DNA of 10,856 bases from Christensenella sp. UBA7597 (lineage in GTDB: Bacteria > Bacillota > Clostridia > Christensenellales > Borkfalkiaceae). The stretch spans positions 1-10,856 of the forward strand of contig DLQW01000068.1 in the NCBI GenBank assembly GCA_002474405.1. Direction: 5' to 3'. The notes under the pieces are model-generated. The model made no database searches and was not told the origin of the DNA. It saw nothing but the letters and a program-made list of their open reading frames with translations. The translations under genes and the position numbers were made by a program. This document shows positions 1 through 6,712 of this stretch, in pieces (the first letter of the stretch is position 1; each line of letters opens with the position of its first letter).

Positions 1-801
1 GTTGGGCAGGAAGAACGGGAATCCTTTGCCCTCGTTTAAAATCGTGAACAGCTTCAGTTCTTTGCCCAGCTTGATATGGTCGCGTTTCTTCGCCTCTTCC
101 AGCATGGTGAAGTAAGCTTCCATTTCGTCTTTCTTCGCGAACGCCGTGCCGTAAATACGGGTAAGCATCTTGTTGTGCTCGTCGCCGCGCCAGTACGCGC
201 CGGCAATGCTCACCAGCTTGAACGCCTTGATTTTACCCGTGGAAGGAAGGTGCGGTCCCTTGCAAAGGTCCACGAAATTCCCCTGCTTGTAGAAGGAGAT
301 TTCTTCGCCTTCGGGAAGATCTTCGATGAGCTCCACTTTGTAATTTTCCTTGAAGCCCTGCATATATTTAATGGCTTCTTCGCGCGGCAGCGTAAATCTT
401 TCGATGGGGAAATTGCTCTTGATGATGCGCTGCATTTCCACTTCTATCTGCTGAAAATCGTTCATCGTGATTGGCGTGGTGAAGTCTACGTCGTAATAGA
501 AGCCGTTGTCGATCACGGGACCGATGGAAAGTTTGCAGGTAGGGTAAATGGTTTTCAGAGCTTGCGCCAGCACGTGCGCGCAGGTATGGCGGTACACGTG
601 CAGACCGTCGCGATCTTTCAGCGTAACGATTTCAAGCGCGTCGCCCTCTTTCAGAACGTGCGAAAGATCTTTCAGTTCGCCGTTCACGCGGGCGCATACG
701 GCGTTTCTCGCCAGCCCCTCGGAAATCGCCTGCGCCGCCTGCATGCAGGTAGCGTTTTCTTCCACTTTCAGTACGTCGCCGTTTTTCAAAGTGATATTCA
801 T
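1..801 (-). CDS. thrS: Threonyl-tRNA synthetase, N-terminal part (cut by window edge)
   Basis: Charges tRNA-Thr with threonine in the cytoplasm. Only the first 267 codons are in the window; the family is usually about 630-640 residues. Residues 1-62 form a TGS-type domain. The editing domain follows, with the HxxxH metal/catalytic motif at H72 and H76 (HTCAHVLAQAL) and the DLCKGPH motif with C180 and H184, the counterparts of C182/H186 in the E. coli enzyme. YWRGDEHNKMLTRIYGTAF then leads into the catalytic core, most of which lies outside the window. The ATG at 801-799 is preceded by GGAGGA (816-811) at 9 nt. Expression is predicted to be controlled by the T-box leader directly upstream. No internal stop or missing residue is seen in the visible part. 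Confidence 0.97.
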   Translation of the reverse strand, partial: MNITLKNGDVLKVEENATCMQAAQAISEGLARNAVCARVNGELKDLSHVLKEGDALEIVTLKDRDGLHVYRHTCAHVLAQALKTIYPTCKLSIGPVIDNGFYYDVDFTTPITMNDFQQIEVEMQRIIKSNFPIERFTLPREEAIKYMQGFKENYKVELIEDLPEGEEISFYKQGNFVDLCKGPHLPSTGKIKAFKLVSIAGAYWRGDEHNKMLTRIYGTAFAKKDEMEAYFTMLEEAKKRDHIKLGKELKLFTILNEGKGFPFFLPN

Positions 802-875
802 AATGAGTTCTCCTCCGTTTTTTTCGTGTTTCGTAAGCGTATATTATATGCCGTAATTCCGTGTTCCGGGCAAAT

Positions 876-945
876 AAAAAAGCGCCTCGAACAATGCCGC
901 GTTCCGCCTGCTTTCCGCAAGCGAAAACACACTGTTTAAGGACGC
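876..945 (-). terminator. T-box intrinsic terminator of thrS leader
   Basis: The minus-strand RNA arm 945-929 pairs with 897-882 with one bulged C (940), one A/C mismatch (937/889) and a few G-U pairs. It is followed by six Ts at 881-876. Positions 945-938 are shared with the antiterminator, so the two folds exclude each other, as in transcriptional T-boxes. The long apical region (928-898) contains a further small hairpin. Confidence 0.8.
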
Positions 946-1161
946 AATCATTGCGCGGTTCCACCTTAATTGCCGGGCGCCGCGCCGAAAATTCCGCGCG
1001 CGACCGACCGCTTTATTTATGCCGTTTTATCAAATCCGTACGCAAAGCGGTTTCGCGTTTTCCGGGATAAGCCGTCTTGCAGCCGAAGGACAGCCTCTCT
1101 GTGTACCCGCCGACGAAAAGTTACTTGTCTTTACGCAGCCGGACGGAACTCCCGACCGACT
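876..1161 (-). promoter_or_regulatory. T-box riboswitch leader of thrS
   Basis: Uncharged tRNA-Thr is expected to bind this leader and prevent premature termination. The T-box core AAGGTGGAACCGCG is at 967-954. The antiterminator pairs by hand without gaps: helix A1 is AAGG (967-964) with CCTT (941-938), the 7-nt bulge TGGAACC is at 963-957, and helix A2 is GCGCAA (956-951) with TTGCGT (947-942) around loop TGA. The 3' arm of the antiterminator is reused as the 5' arm of the terminator. Upstream, GCTGTC and GACGGC pair around 1095-1071, just after the sequence ACACAGAGAG (1104-1095), which resembles the 3' side of Stem I. A threonine codon ACA at 1104-1102 is a candidate specifier, but I could not draw Stem I with confidence. 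Confidence 0.92.
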
Positions 1162-1167
1162 ATCGTT

Positions 1168-1196
1168 ATTTTAACCCTTTCGCGGAAATTTGTCAA
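1168..1196 (-). promoter_or_regulatory. Sigma-A promoter of thrS T-box transcript
   Basis: TTGACA at 1196-1191 is a perfect -35, followed by a 17-bp spacer and the -10 TAAAAT at 1173-1168. Transcription should start near 1161, at the 5' end of the T-box leader. It lies 43 bases after the ytxC-like stop, so thrS can be transcribed independently of that gene. Confidence 0.88.
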
Positions 1197-1238
1197 CGGT
1201 TTTTCGGTGGATTTTTTAACTTTTCGCGAATTTTTGTA

Positions 1239-1958
1239 TCAGGAACAGAAAAACGTTTTTTCGGGATAATATTTTTTTAAGAACGCGCGCGTTTTTTCCG
1301 ATTGTCCGCCGAAGCAATACACAAGTTTCGCCGAGGATAACAGTATTTCTTTCGGCGCCGAATATTCGCCCGTGAGCGCGCTTTTTTTCAGCGGACGATA
1401 TTCTTCGTCGTACGCCGTATCGCCCTGCAGAAACACGCGCGTTTTTCCCTCGGAAACCAGAAATTCGATAAACGAATCGAGCGCCTCGCGCGAAAACGTG
1501 GCGGGCACGTACGATGCGATGCGCTCCCAGCTCTTTTTCAGTTCCTGCATGCGGAAGAAAAACACGCCGTCCAGAAGATATTCCTCCAGCCCGGAAAGAC
1601 GCGCTTTCACGTATTCCTTATCCGCTTCGAAATCGGCGGCGACCAGCGCCGTCAGAAGAATTTCCCGCTCCTCGTTTTCCAGCGCGGGCAGCGGCAGCAG
1701 CCGTTTGAAAAAACGGTATTTGTACGATAAAACCAGCACTTCCGCCACGGCGCAAACCGTTTCTCCGCGGACGTACGGTTCGTACAGTTTTTCCGTGGAA
1801 AATTCCAGCGAAGTTCTGCCGGATCGCCCGGAAACGCCCGCAACGCAAGGCAGAGCGGCATATTTGCCGCTCACCCGTTCGCTTACGTAGGCTATACATT
1901 CGTCAGGTTTTCCGTCCTTCGACACTCGTATTTTTTCCACGCTATTATTGTATGCCAA
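1239..1958 (-). CDS. ytxC: YtxC-like sporulation protein (putative)
   Basis: A 239-residue protein resembling the YtxC family, whose biochemical role is unknown. I base this on the layout of the C-terminal two thirds: an LDGVFFFRMQEL segment (about residues 129-140, where the family has LDGF.RFRL), then SFIEFLVSEGK, and a C-terminal block EILLSSAKLVYCFGG followed by a basic, aromatic end. The second support is position: ytxC precedes thrS in Bacillus. The most likely start is TTG at 1958-1956. No good ribosome binding site is visible before it, and no ATG lies upstream in frame, so the true start could be a GTG a few codons in. It is read divergently from leuS. The family call is from memory of the pattern. 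Confidence 0.62.
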   Translation of the reverse strand: MAYNNSVEKIRVSKDGKPDECIAYVSERVSGKYAALPCVAGVSGRSGRTSLEFSTEKLYEPYVRGETVCAVAEVLVLSYKYRFFKRLLPLPALENEEREILLTALVAADFEADKEYVKARLSGLEEYLLDGVFFFRMQELKKSWERIASYVPATFSREALDSFIEFLVSEGKTRVFLQGDTAYDEEYRPLKKSALTGEYSAPKEILLSSAKLVYCFGGQSEKTRAFLKKYYPEKTFFCS

Positions 1959-1972
1959 ACGCCGCGAATTAT

Positions 1973-2001
1973 TTGACTTATATTTATTTTTCTGCTATAA
2001 T
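1973..2001 (+). promoter_or_regulatory. Sigma-A promoter of leuS
   Basis: TTGACT (1973-1978), a 17-bp spacer and TATAAT (1996-2001), with an extended -10 TG at 1993-1994. The predicted start near 2008 leaves a leader of about 75 nt. That leader contains no T-box sequence, unlike thrS. Confidence 0.85.
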
Positions 2002-2007
2002 ATAGCA
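1999..2007 (-). promoter_or_regulatory. Candidate extended -10 promoter of ytxC-like gene
   Basis: On the minus strand TGCTATATT (2007-1999) reads as an extended -10 (TG-N-TATATT). No recognisable -35 lies 16-18 bp upstream. It overlaps the -10 of the leuS promoter on the other strand. Transcription would begin near 1992 and leave a leader of about 34 nt. Confidence 0.45.
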
Positions 2008-2082
2008 TGAAATTTTTTGCGACGGCGGAAATTAAGGCGGCATTCCCCCTTTCCGCACGCAAGTACGGAGGCAAAACAAGGT

Positions 2083-4521
2083 ATGGACGTAAAAGCGGTA
2101 GAAAGCAAATGGCAGGCGCGTTGGGAGAAGGACAAGGAATACGCGTTCAACAAAAAGAACGCCGATAAAAAATGGTACGTTCTGGAAATGTTCTCCTACC
2201 CTTCGGGCGCAAAACTGCACGTTGGGCACTGGTACAATTACGGACCGGCGGATTCTTACGCGCGGTTCAAAAAAATGCAGGGTTTCGAAGTGTTTCAGCC
2301 GATGGGCTTCGACGCGTTCGGTCTGCCCGCGGAAAATTACGCCATAAAAACGGGAATCCATCCCAAAGATTCCACCGAACAGAATATCGCCACCATGGAA
2401 AAACAGCTGAAGAACATGGGCGCGATGTTCGACTGGTCTGCGGAAATCAAAACCTGCGAACCCGATTATTACAAGTGGACGCAGTGGCTGTTCATCGAAC
2501 TGTATAAAAAAGGACTCGCCTACCGCAAGCAATCGCTTGTGAACTGGTGCCCTTCCTGCGAAACGGTGCTTGCCAACGAACAGGCGGAAGGCGGCGTATG
2601 CGAACGCTGCGGCTCCCCCGTGCTTCGCAAAAACATGACGCAGTGGTTTTTGAAAATCACGGAATACGCCGAAGAACTCCTCGACGGTCTCAACGACCTC
2701 GACTGGCCGGAAAAAACCAAACTGATGCAGAAAAACTGGATCGGCAGATCCACGGGCTGCGAAGTGATTTTCGAATGCGAAACGGGCGACCCGATTACGG
2801 TATTCACCACGCGTTGCGATACCCTTTTCGGCGTGAATTACGTGGTGTTGGCGCCCGAACATCCCTTGGTGGAAAAACTGAAAGCGGCGCATCCCGAACG
2901 CGCGAAAGACATCGACGATTACGTAGCTTACGCGGCTTCCGCGAACGACATCGACCGTCTTTCCACCGCGCGCGAAAAAACGGGAACGTTTACGGGCGCC
3001 TACGCTACGCACCCGCTCACAGGCAAAAAAGTGCCCGTGTATATCGCCGATTACGTGCTGTATTCGTACGGAACGGGCGCCGTGATGGCGGTTGCCGCGC
3101 ACGACGAACGCGACTTCGAATTCGCGAAAAAATACTCTCTGCCCGTAACGCAGGTAGTGCAGAAAATCGGCGAAGAAACCGTTCTTCCGTTCACCGAGGA
3201 CGGCATTTTGGTAAACAGCGGCGAATTCGACGGATTGTCCGGCGAAGAAGCGCGCAACGCCATCGCCGCTAAACTGACGAAAGCGGGAAAAGGCGGCAAA
3301 AAAGTCAATTACCGCCTGCGCGACTGGTCGGTTTCCCGCCAGCGTTACTGGGGCGCGCCGATTCCCATGATCCACTGCGAAAAATGCGGCGCGGTGCCCG
3401 TACCCGAAAAGGATTTGCCCGTAAAACTGCCCTACAACGTGGAATTTCGTCCGAACGGCAAATCTCCTCTCGCTTCGTGCGAAGAATTCATGAATTGCAC
3501 CTGCCCCGTCTGCGGCGGCAAGGCGCGGCGCGATCCCGATACGCTGGATACGTTCGTGTGCTCTTCGTGGTATTATCTGCGTTACCCGGACGCGCACAAC
3601 GATAAACAGGCGTTTTCGAAAGAAACGGCGGATAAGATGCTGCCCGTAGACGTATACGTCGGCGGCGCGGAACATGCCTGCATGCACCTTCTGTACGCGC
3701 GTTTCATTACGAAAGCTTTGCGCGACATGGGCTATATTTCTTTCGACGAGCCTTTTAAACGGCTGGTACATCAGGGCGTGATTTTGGGTCCCGACGGCAA
3801 CCGCATGAGCAAATCGAAAGGCAACGTGGTTTCGCCCGACAAATACGTGGAAGAATACGGTTCCGACGTATTCCGCCTGTATCTGATGTTCGGCTTTTCT
3901 TACACCGAGGGCGGACCGTGGAACGACGACGGCATCAAGTCGGTGGCGAAATTCGTGGAGAGAATGGAGCGCCTGATTGTAAAAGCGGCGAAATACGAGC
4001 CGATGAAAAAAGGCTTCGTGCTTGCCTCCGCCGAAAAAGAACTGGACTACGCGCGCAATTACGCCATCAAGAGCATCACGCGCGACGCGGAAGCGTTCTC
4101 CTTCAACACTTCGGTGGCAAGACTGATGGAATACGTGAACGCCCTTTCCAGATACGATTCGCTTGAAAACAAAAACGAAAGCTTCATGCGGCTTTGCACG
4201 GAAGACCTCGTGCGCATGTTTGCGCCGTTCGCGCCGCATACCGCGGAAGAGTTCTGGGAAATGCTGGGGCATAAGAGCTCGGTATTCGAAGAACGCTACC
4301 CCGTGGCGGACGAAAGCGCGCTGGTGAAAGACGAAACGGAATACGCCGTACAGGTAAACAGCAAAATCAAGTGCAAAATGATGGTTGCGAAAGACGCTTC
4401 GGAAGATGAAATCAAAGCCGCGGCGTGCGCGCGCGAAGAAGTCGCCCCGCTGCTGGAAGGAAAAACGCTGAGGAAATGCGTCATCGTTCCCGGCAGACTT
4501 GTAAATTTAATCGTCGGTTAA
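2083..4521 (+). CDS. leuS: Leucyl-tRNA synthetase
   Basis: Class I synthetase charging tRNA-Leu, 812 residues, within the usual bacterial range. The HIGH-type motif is HVGH at residues 46-49. A zinc knuckle follows with C156, C159, C173 and C176 (CPSC...CERC). The CP1 editing domain shows TTRCDTLFG at 242-250 and [19 protein letters not shown] with D344, the conserved Asp that recognises the amino group in editing. [12 protein letters not shown] and [14 protein letters not shown] lead to the KMSKS loop, here RMSKS at 574-578. I chose ATG 2083 because GGAGG (2067-2071) lies 11 nt before it and [11 protein letters not shown] matches the family start. An in-frame ATG at 2017 would add 22 unrelated, Arg-rich residues and has no ribosome binding site. 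It has its own promoter and a strong terminator. Confidence 0.98.
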   Translation: MDVKAVESKWQARWEKDKEYAFNKKNADKKWYVLEMFSYPSGAKLHVGHWYNYGPADSYARFKKMQGFEVFQPMGFDAFGLPAENYAIKTGIHPKDSTEQNIATMEKQLKNMGAMFDWSAEIKTCEPDYYKWTQWLFIELYKKGLAYRKQSLVNWCPSCETVLANEQAEGGVCERCGSPVLRKNMTQWFLKITEYAEELLDGLNDLDWPEKTKLMQKNWIGRSTGCEVIFECETGDPITVFTTRCDTLFGVNYVVLAPEHPLVEKLKAAHPERAKDIDDYVAYAASANDIDRLSTAREKTGTFTGAYATHPLTGKKVPVYIADYVLYSYGTGAVMAVAAHDERDFEFAKKYSLPVTQVVQKIGEETVLPFTEDGILVNSGEFDGLSGEEARNAIAAKLTKAGKGGKKVNYRLRDWSVSRQRYWGAPIPMIHCEKCGAVPVPEKDLPVKLPYNVEFRPNGKSPLASCEEFMNCTCPVCGGKARRDPDTLDTFVCSSWYYLRYPDAHNDKQAFSKETADKMLPVDVYVGGAEHACMHLLYARFITKALRDMGYISFDEPFKRLVHQGVILGPDGNRMSKSKGNVVSPDKYVEEYGSDVFRLYLMFGFSYTEGGPWNDDGIKSVAKFVERMERLIVKAAKYEPMKKGFVLASAEKELDYARNYAIKSITRDAEAFSFNTSVARLMEYVNALSRYDSLENKNESFMRLCTEDLVRMFAPFAPHTAEEFWEMLGHKSSVFEERYPVADESALVKDETEYAVQVNSKIKCKMMVAKDASEDEIKAAACAREEVAPLLEGKTLRKCVIVPGRLVNLIVG

Positions 4522-4547
4522 ACTTAAAAACGTCAATTAAAAATTCA

Positions 4548-4579
4548 CGCGGACGGGAGCCTTGCTTCCGTCCGCGTTT
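4548..4579 (+). terminator. leuS terminator hairpin
   Basis: CGCGGACGGGAGC (4548-4560) pairs with GCTTCCGTCCGCG (4564-4576) over 13 bp with one G-U pair and a CTT loop. The T-run after it is short (TTT), but the stem is very stable. It marks the right border of the housekeeping segment. Confidence 0.85.
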
Positions 4580-4620
4580 GCTACAATCATACATAAAATT
4601 CTGAAAGTTAATTTATATCG

Positions 4621-4649
4621 TTGACTTTTTATACAACTTATGATATACT
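4621..4649 (+). promoter_or_regulatory. Sigma-A promoter of structured RNA
   Basis: TTGACT (4621-4626), a 17-bp spacer and TATACT (4644-4649), with an extended -10 TG at 4641-4642. The predicted start, about 4656, falls on the first paired base of the closing stem of the RNA. This supports a dedicated transcript rather than part of the leuS mRNA. Confidence 0.82.
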
Positions 4650-4654
4650 GTAAA

Positions 4655-4789
4655 TACCACATTATTTTTGAATAATTTTTCATCAGGGGGGGGTACTCTA
4701 CCCTTTTGAGGGCGATTTATGCTATCGGTAGCAATATACGGAATCGCCTCAAAAATCGTTCTCAATGATTATTCGAAAATAGTGTGGTA
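4655..4789. repeat. Long imperfect inverted repeat (closing stem P1)
   Basis: The arms 4655-4677 and 4767-4789 are inverted copies with three G-U type differences, enclosing about 90 bases. I prefer an RNA stem because of the promoter, the wobble pattern and the terminator. The shape also resembles the ends of a MITE, but no clear target duplication is seen at the flanks. Confidence 0.8.
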
Positions 4790-4790
4790 A
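4719..4790 (+). CDS. Possible 23-residue peptide inside the structured RNA
   Basis: ATG at 4719 opens a 23-codon frame ending in TAA at 4788-4790. The peptide begins MLSVAIYGIASKIVL and ends in DYSKIVW: a mildly hydrophobic N-terminal half and a charged tail. GAGGG at 4708-4712 lies 6 nt before the ATG and would be a fair ribosome binding site. That site is buried in stem P3, and the stop falls at the foot of P1. Hidden ribosome binding sites and 5'-3' pairing are typical of type I toxin mRNAs and leader peptides. A chance frame of this length is quite possible, so this is a weak call. Confidence 0.25.
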   Translation: MLSVAIYGIASKIVLNDYSKIVW

Positions 4791-4815
4791 CTATGCGAAA
4801 CGTATGTTCTACAGA

Positions 4816-4847
4816 GTGTCGTTTCTCATAGGAACGGCACTTTTTTT
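4816..4847 (+). terminator. Intrinsic terminator of structured RNA
   Basis: GTGTCGTTTC (4816-4825) pairs with GGAACGGCAC (4831-4840), 10 bp with two U-G pairs and loop TCATA, followed by seven Ts (4841-4847). It is a textbook terminator that lies 87 bases before the nuclease start codon. It either ends a separate RNA or limits transcription into the nuclease gene. Confidence 0.92.
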
Positions 4848-4875
4848 GTACCTTTTTCGGTACAAGCATTATGCT
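4846..4875. promoter_or_regulatory. Inverted repeat and palindrome before nuclease gene (possible operator/promoter)
   Basis: TTGTACC (4846-4852) and GGTACAA (4859-4865) form a perfect 7-bp inverted repeat around TTTTTC. It is followed at once by the odd palindrome AGCATTATGCT (4865-4875). A weak promoter could be read here (TTGTAC 4846-4851, 18-bp spacer, TATGCT 4870-4875). If so, both symmetric elements would sit on its core, as an operator would. The rest of the gap to 4934 is AT-rich with nothing else I can call. Confidence 0.35.
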
Positions 4876-4934
4876 AACATTAAAAAACACCGGTTAACGG
4901 CAAAGCGAATCATAAATTATCGGAGGAAAAACTT

Positions 4935-6644
4935 ATGGCGACAACAAATCAATACGAAACAATGAGCGCTATTACGGCTCTTAATTTCGCAAGAGAAGGA
5001 AATTTACTATTGCCCGATATTCAAAGAGAATACGTTTGGAATGTAAATGAAATCGAAGCATTATTTGAATCAATTACGGATAATTACCCTATCGGGTCTT
5101 GTATTTTTTGGAAAACAAACAGGTCAATCATCAATAAAGAAAAACCGAATCTATATTGTTTTTTGCGTACTTTTAAAACAGATACTGCAAAAAATGAAAA
5201 AGTGCCCGAAGTCTTAGTCAACGAAGCCGATTATTATATTGTACTTGACGGACAACAAAGAATTACTTCTTTAAATATTGCTTTATTCGGAACTTATACA
5301 TATTATAAAGGAGGAAAAGGACACCTTCGCACAAACCCTAAATCTTGGGTAACGAAAGAACTCTATTACAATCTCGATTACTATAAGACAAACGACGGCG
5401 ACGATGAACATCCACGCAAACGTTTTTGTTTTTTAACAAATGAAGAAGTCGAAACAGGTAATTATTTTAAGGTAAAAATCTTACTTGGATTCAAGAATTT
5501 GCAAGAATTTATCAAATATATGCTCAATGCAGGCTTCGACGATCAAAGCATTAACGACTTATCCGTATTATTTGAACGACTTTACTCCTCGTCAGGAAAC
5601 GGTTTGATACATTATTATTGCATCGCCGAAAATAATTACGACGACACACTCGATATTTTTGTGCGTGTAAACTCCACGGGGCGAAAATTATCTAAATCCG
5701 ATTTGCTTTTTTCCACTTTGATAGACGGTTGGAAAGTCGGGAAAGAAAGCGTTGATCAGCTTTTGGAAGATATGAATCGTCAGGGCGACGGCTTCGCTTT
5801 CAACCGCGATTATTTAATGAGGCTTTGTCTTGTGCTCACCGACTCAAATACAAATCTGAAAATCAACTCTTTTAACAAAACCGCCGTAACAAACATCAGA
5901 AACGAATGGAATCATATTGCCGATACTTTATTCAAAACCGTTTCTGTGTTAAAAAATATCGGAATAAGCCACGAAAATTTATGTTCGTATAATGCCACTA
6001 TGCCGATAGCCTACTATATCTACAAAGGCGGAATAATTCAAAACGAGGAACAAGAAAAAGAAGTCAGAAAATTTTTGTCTGTTTCTTTTGCGAAAAGATT
6101 ATTCGGCATTGCAAGCAACGAAGCTTTGAATGCTACAAGAAACGCGCTGAAAAATATCGACTGCGCGCAAACACCGTTTTCCCTTGCGTTATTTAAAAAT
6201 ATAACGCTAACAGGCGCCAGAACTTTCACTGTAACCGAAGCGGACATAGATTACTGGCTGGACAACTACGAAAAGGGACAAAATACGTATATTTTATTGT
6301 CTCTGCTTTATCCCAATTTAAAATTAAGTCAATTTTCTTTTCATCAGGATCATTGCCACCCATACGCGGGATTTGAAGAAAAACATATATCCGAATTAGG
6401 ATTACCGCCCGAAAAAATAGAAGAATGGAAGAAAAAAAGAAATTTACTGCCCAATCTGCAATTTTTGGAAGGTTCGGAAAACGAAAGTAAAAATCATACG
6501 CCGCTGAAAAAATGGGTATCGCCGAGTCGGGATTTTTTGTACCACCCGAAAGACGTTTCGCTGGAATTAAAAGATTTCGATACTTTCTTCGAAGCAAGAA
6601 AAACATTGATGAAAAATAAGTTAATGGAAATTTTTGAAATATAA
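4935..6644 (+). CDS. DUF262 plus HNH nuclease, GmrSD/BrxU/SspE-type defence protein
   Basis: A 569-residue single-chain protein. The N-terminal DUF262 domain (ParB/Srx-like fold, NTP-binding) shows LPDIQREYVW at 26-35, PIGS at 52-55, LDGQQRITSL at 104-113 with the signature DGQQR, and FVRVNSTGRKLSKSDL at 242-257. The C-terminal part carries an HNH nuclease: FHQDHCHP (H470, D472, H473, H475), then NLQFLEGSENESKN (N507, N516, K519), like DUF1524 and related HNH domains. Related proteins cleave modified phage DNA (GmrSD, BrxU) or act with phosphorothioate systems (SspE). No ssp or BREX genes are visible here, so the target is unknown. GGAGG (4922-4926) lies 8 nt before the ATG. The gene is AT-rich in codon choice (AAA, AAT, TTA, TTT) compared with leuS and alkA, which suggests transfer. 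Its 5' neighbour is the structured RNA. Confidence 0.9.
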   Translation: MATTNQYETMSAITALNFAREGNLLLPDIQREYVWNVNEIEALFESITDNYPIGSCIFWKTNRSIINKEKPNLYCFLRTFKTDTAKNEKVPEVLVNEADYYIVLDGQQRITSLNIALFGTYTYYKGGKGHLRTNPKSWVTKELYYNLDYYKTNDGDDEHPRKRFCFLTNEEVETGNYFKVKILLGFKNLQEFIKYMLNAGFDDQSINDLSVLFERLYSSSGNGLIHYYCIAENNYDDTLDIFVRVNSTGRKLSKSDLLFSTLIDGWKVGKESVDQLLEDMNRQGDGFAFNRDYLMRLCLVLTDSNTNLKINSFNKTAVTNIRNEWNHIADTLFKTVSVLKNIGISHENLCSYNATMPIAYYIYKGGIIQNEEQEKEVRKFLSVSFAKRLFGIASNEALNATRNALKNIDCAQTPFSLALFKNITLTGARTFTVTEADIDYWLDNYEKGQNTYILLSLLYPNLKLSQFSFHQDHCHPYAGFEEKHISELGLPPEKIEEWKKKRNLLPNLQFLEGSENESKNHTPLKKWVSPSRDFLYHPKDVSLELKDFDTFFEARKTLMKNKLMEIFEI

Positions 6645-6657
6645 ATTACGTATACAG

Positions 6658-6692
6658 AAAAAAGGCGAAGAAAAAATTTCTTCGCCTTTTTT
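6658..6692. terminator. Bidirectional terminator between nuclease gene and ogt
   Basis: GGCGAAGAAA (6664-6673) pairs with TTTCTTCGCC (6677-6686) around AAA. It is flanked by six As (6658-6663) and six Ts (6687-6692), so it works in either direction for the two convergent genes. Confidence 0.93.
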
Positions 6693-6712
6693 CGTTGCAA
6701 ACAAAATCTTTT

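Larger units (their letters stand above)
4656..4847 (+). ncRNA. Unassigned structured RNA (about 190 nt) upstream of DUF262 nuclease
   Basis: Hand folding gives five elements. P1, the closing stem, is 4655-4677 with 4767-4789: 23 continuous pairs with G-U wobbles at 4662, 4669 and 4677. P2 is GGGTA (4691-4695) with TACCC (4699-4703), just after a run of eight Gs at 4686-4693. P3 is 4704-4717 with 4742-4754: 13 pairs and one bulged G. P4, nested in P3, is TGCTA (4720-4724) with TAGCA (4729-4733) and loop TCGG. P5 is 4792-4797 with 4801-4806 and loop AAA. An intrinsic terminator ends it. All wobbles in P1 are G-U only in the plus-strand transcript and would be A-C mismatches in the other strand, which points to selection on this RNA. 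It does not match 6S RNA, tmRNA, RNase P, SRP RNA or a T-box that I recognise. It could act alone, attenuate the nuclease gene, or encode a small peptide. Confidence 0.75.

Noticed and set aside
802..860. TATAAT-like sequence (about 846-840, minus strand) just before thrS as a second promoter
   Set aside because: No acceptable -35 at 16-18 bp; the region lies between the T-box terminator and the ribosome binding site.
76..939. Long plus-strand open frame antisense to thrS and its leader
   Set aside because: It mirrors the thrS coding frame, has no ribosome binding site or domain, and runs across the T-box terminator.
2017..2082. Upstream in-frame ATG for leuS
   Set aside because: The extra 22 residues are unlike any LeuRS N-terminus, and the only good ribosome binding site serves ATG 2083.
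2032..4272. 746-codon minus-strand open frame antisense to leuS
   Set aside because: It is a shadow caused by the codon bias of leuS; the protein is a low-complexity mix rich in Arg, Phe, His and Val with no recognisable motif.
4655..4789. MITE or insertion sequence ends
   Set aside because: No transposase and no convincing target duplication. Promoter, G-U pattern and terminator fit an RNA better, though a genome-wide copy search is needed to exclude it.
4793..4831. 12-codon frame after the 23-codon frame
   Set aside because: No ribosome binding site, and it overlaps P5 and the terminator arm; probably chance.
4655..4847. Retron msr-msd RNA
   Set aside because: Outer inverted repeats fit superficially, but there is no reverse transcriptase in the window and no recognisable branching-G context.
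4522..4934. CRISPR array or tRNA gene
   Set aside because: No regularly spaced repeats and no cloverleaf or T-loop sequence.
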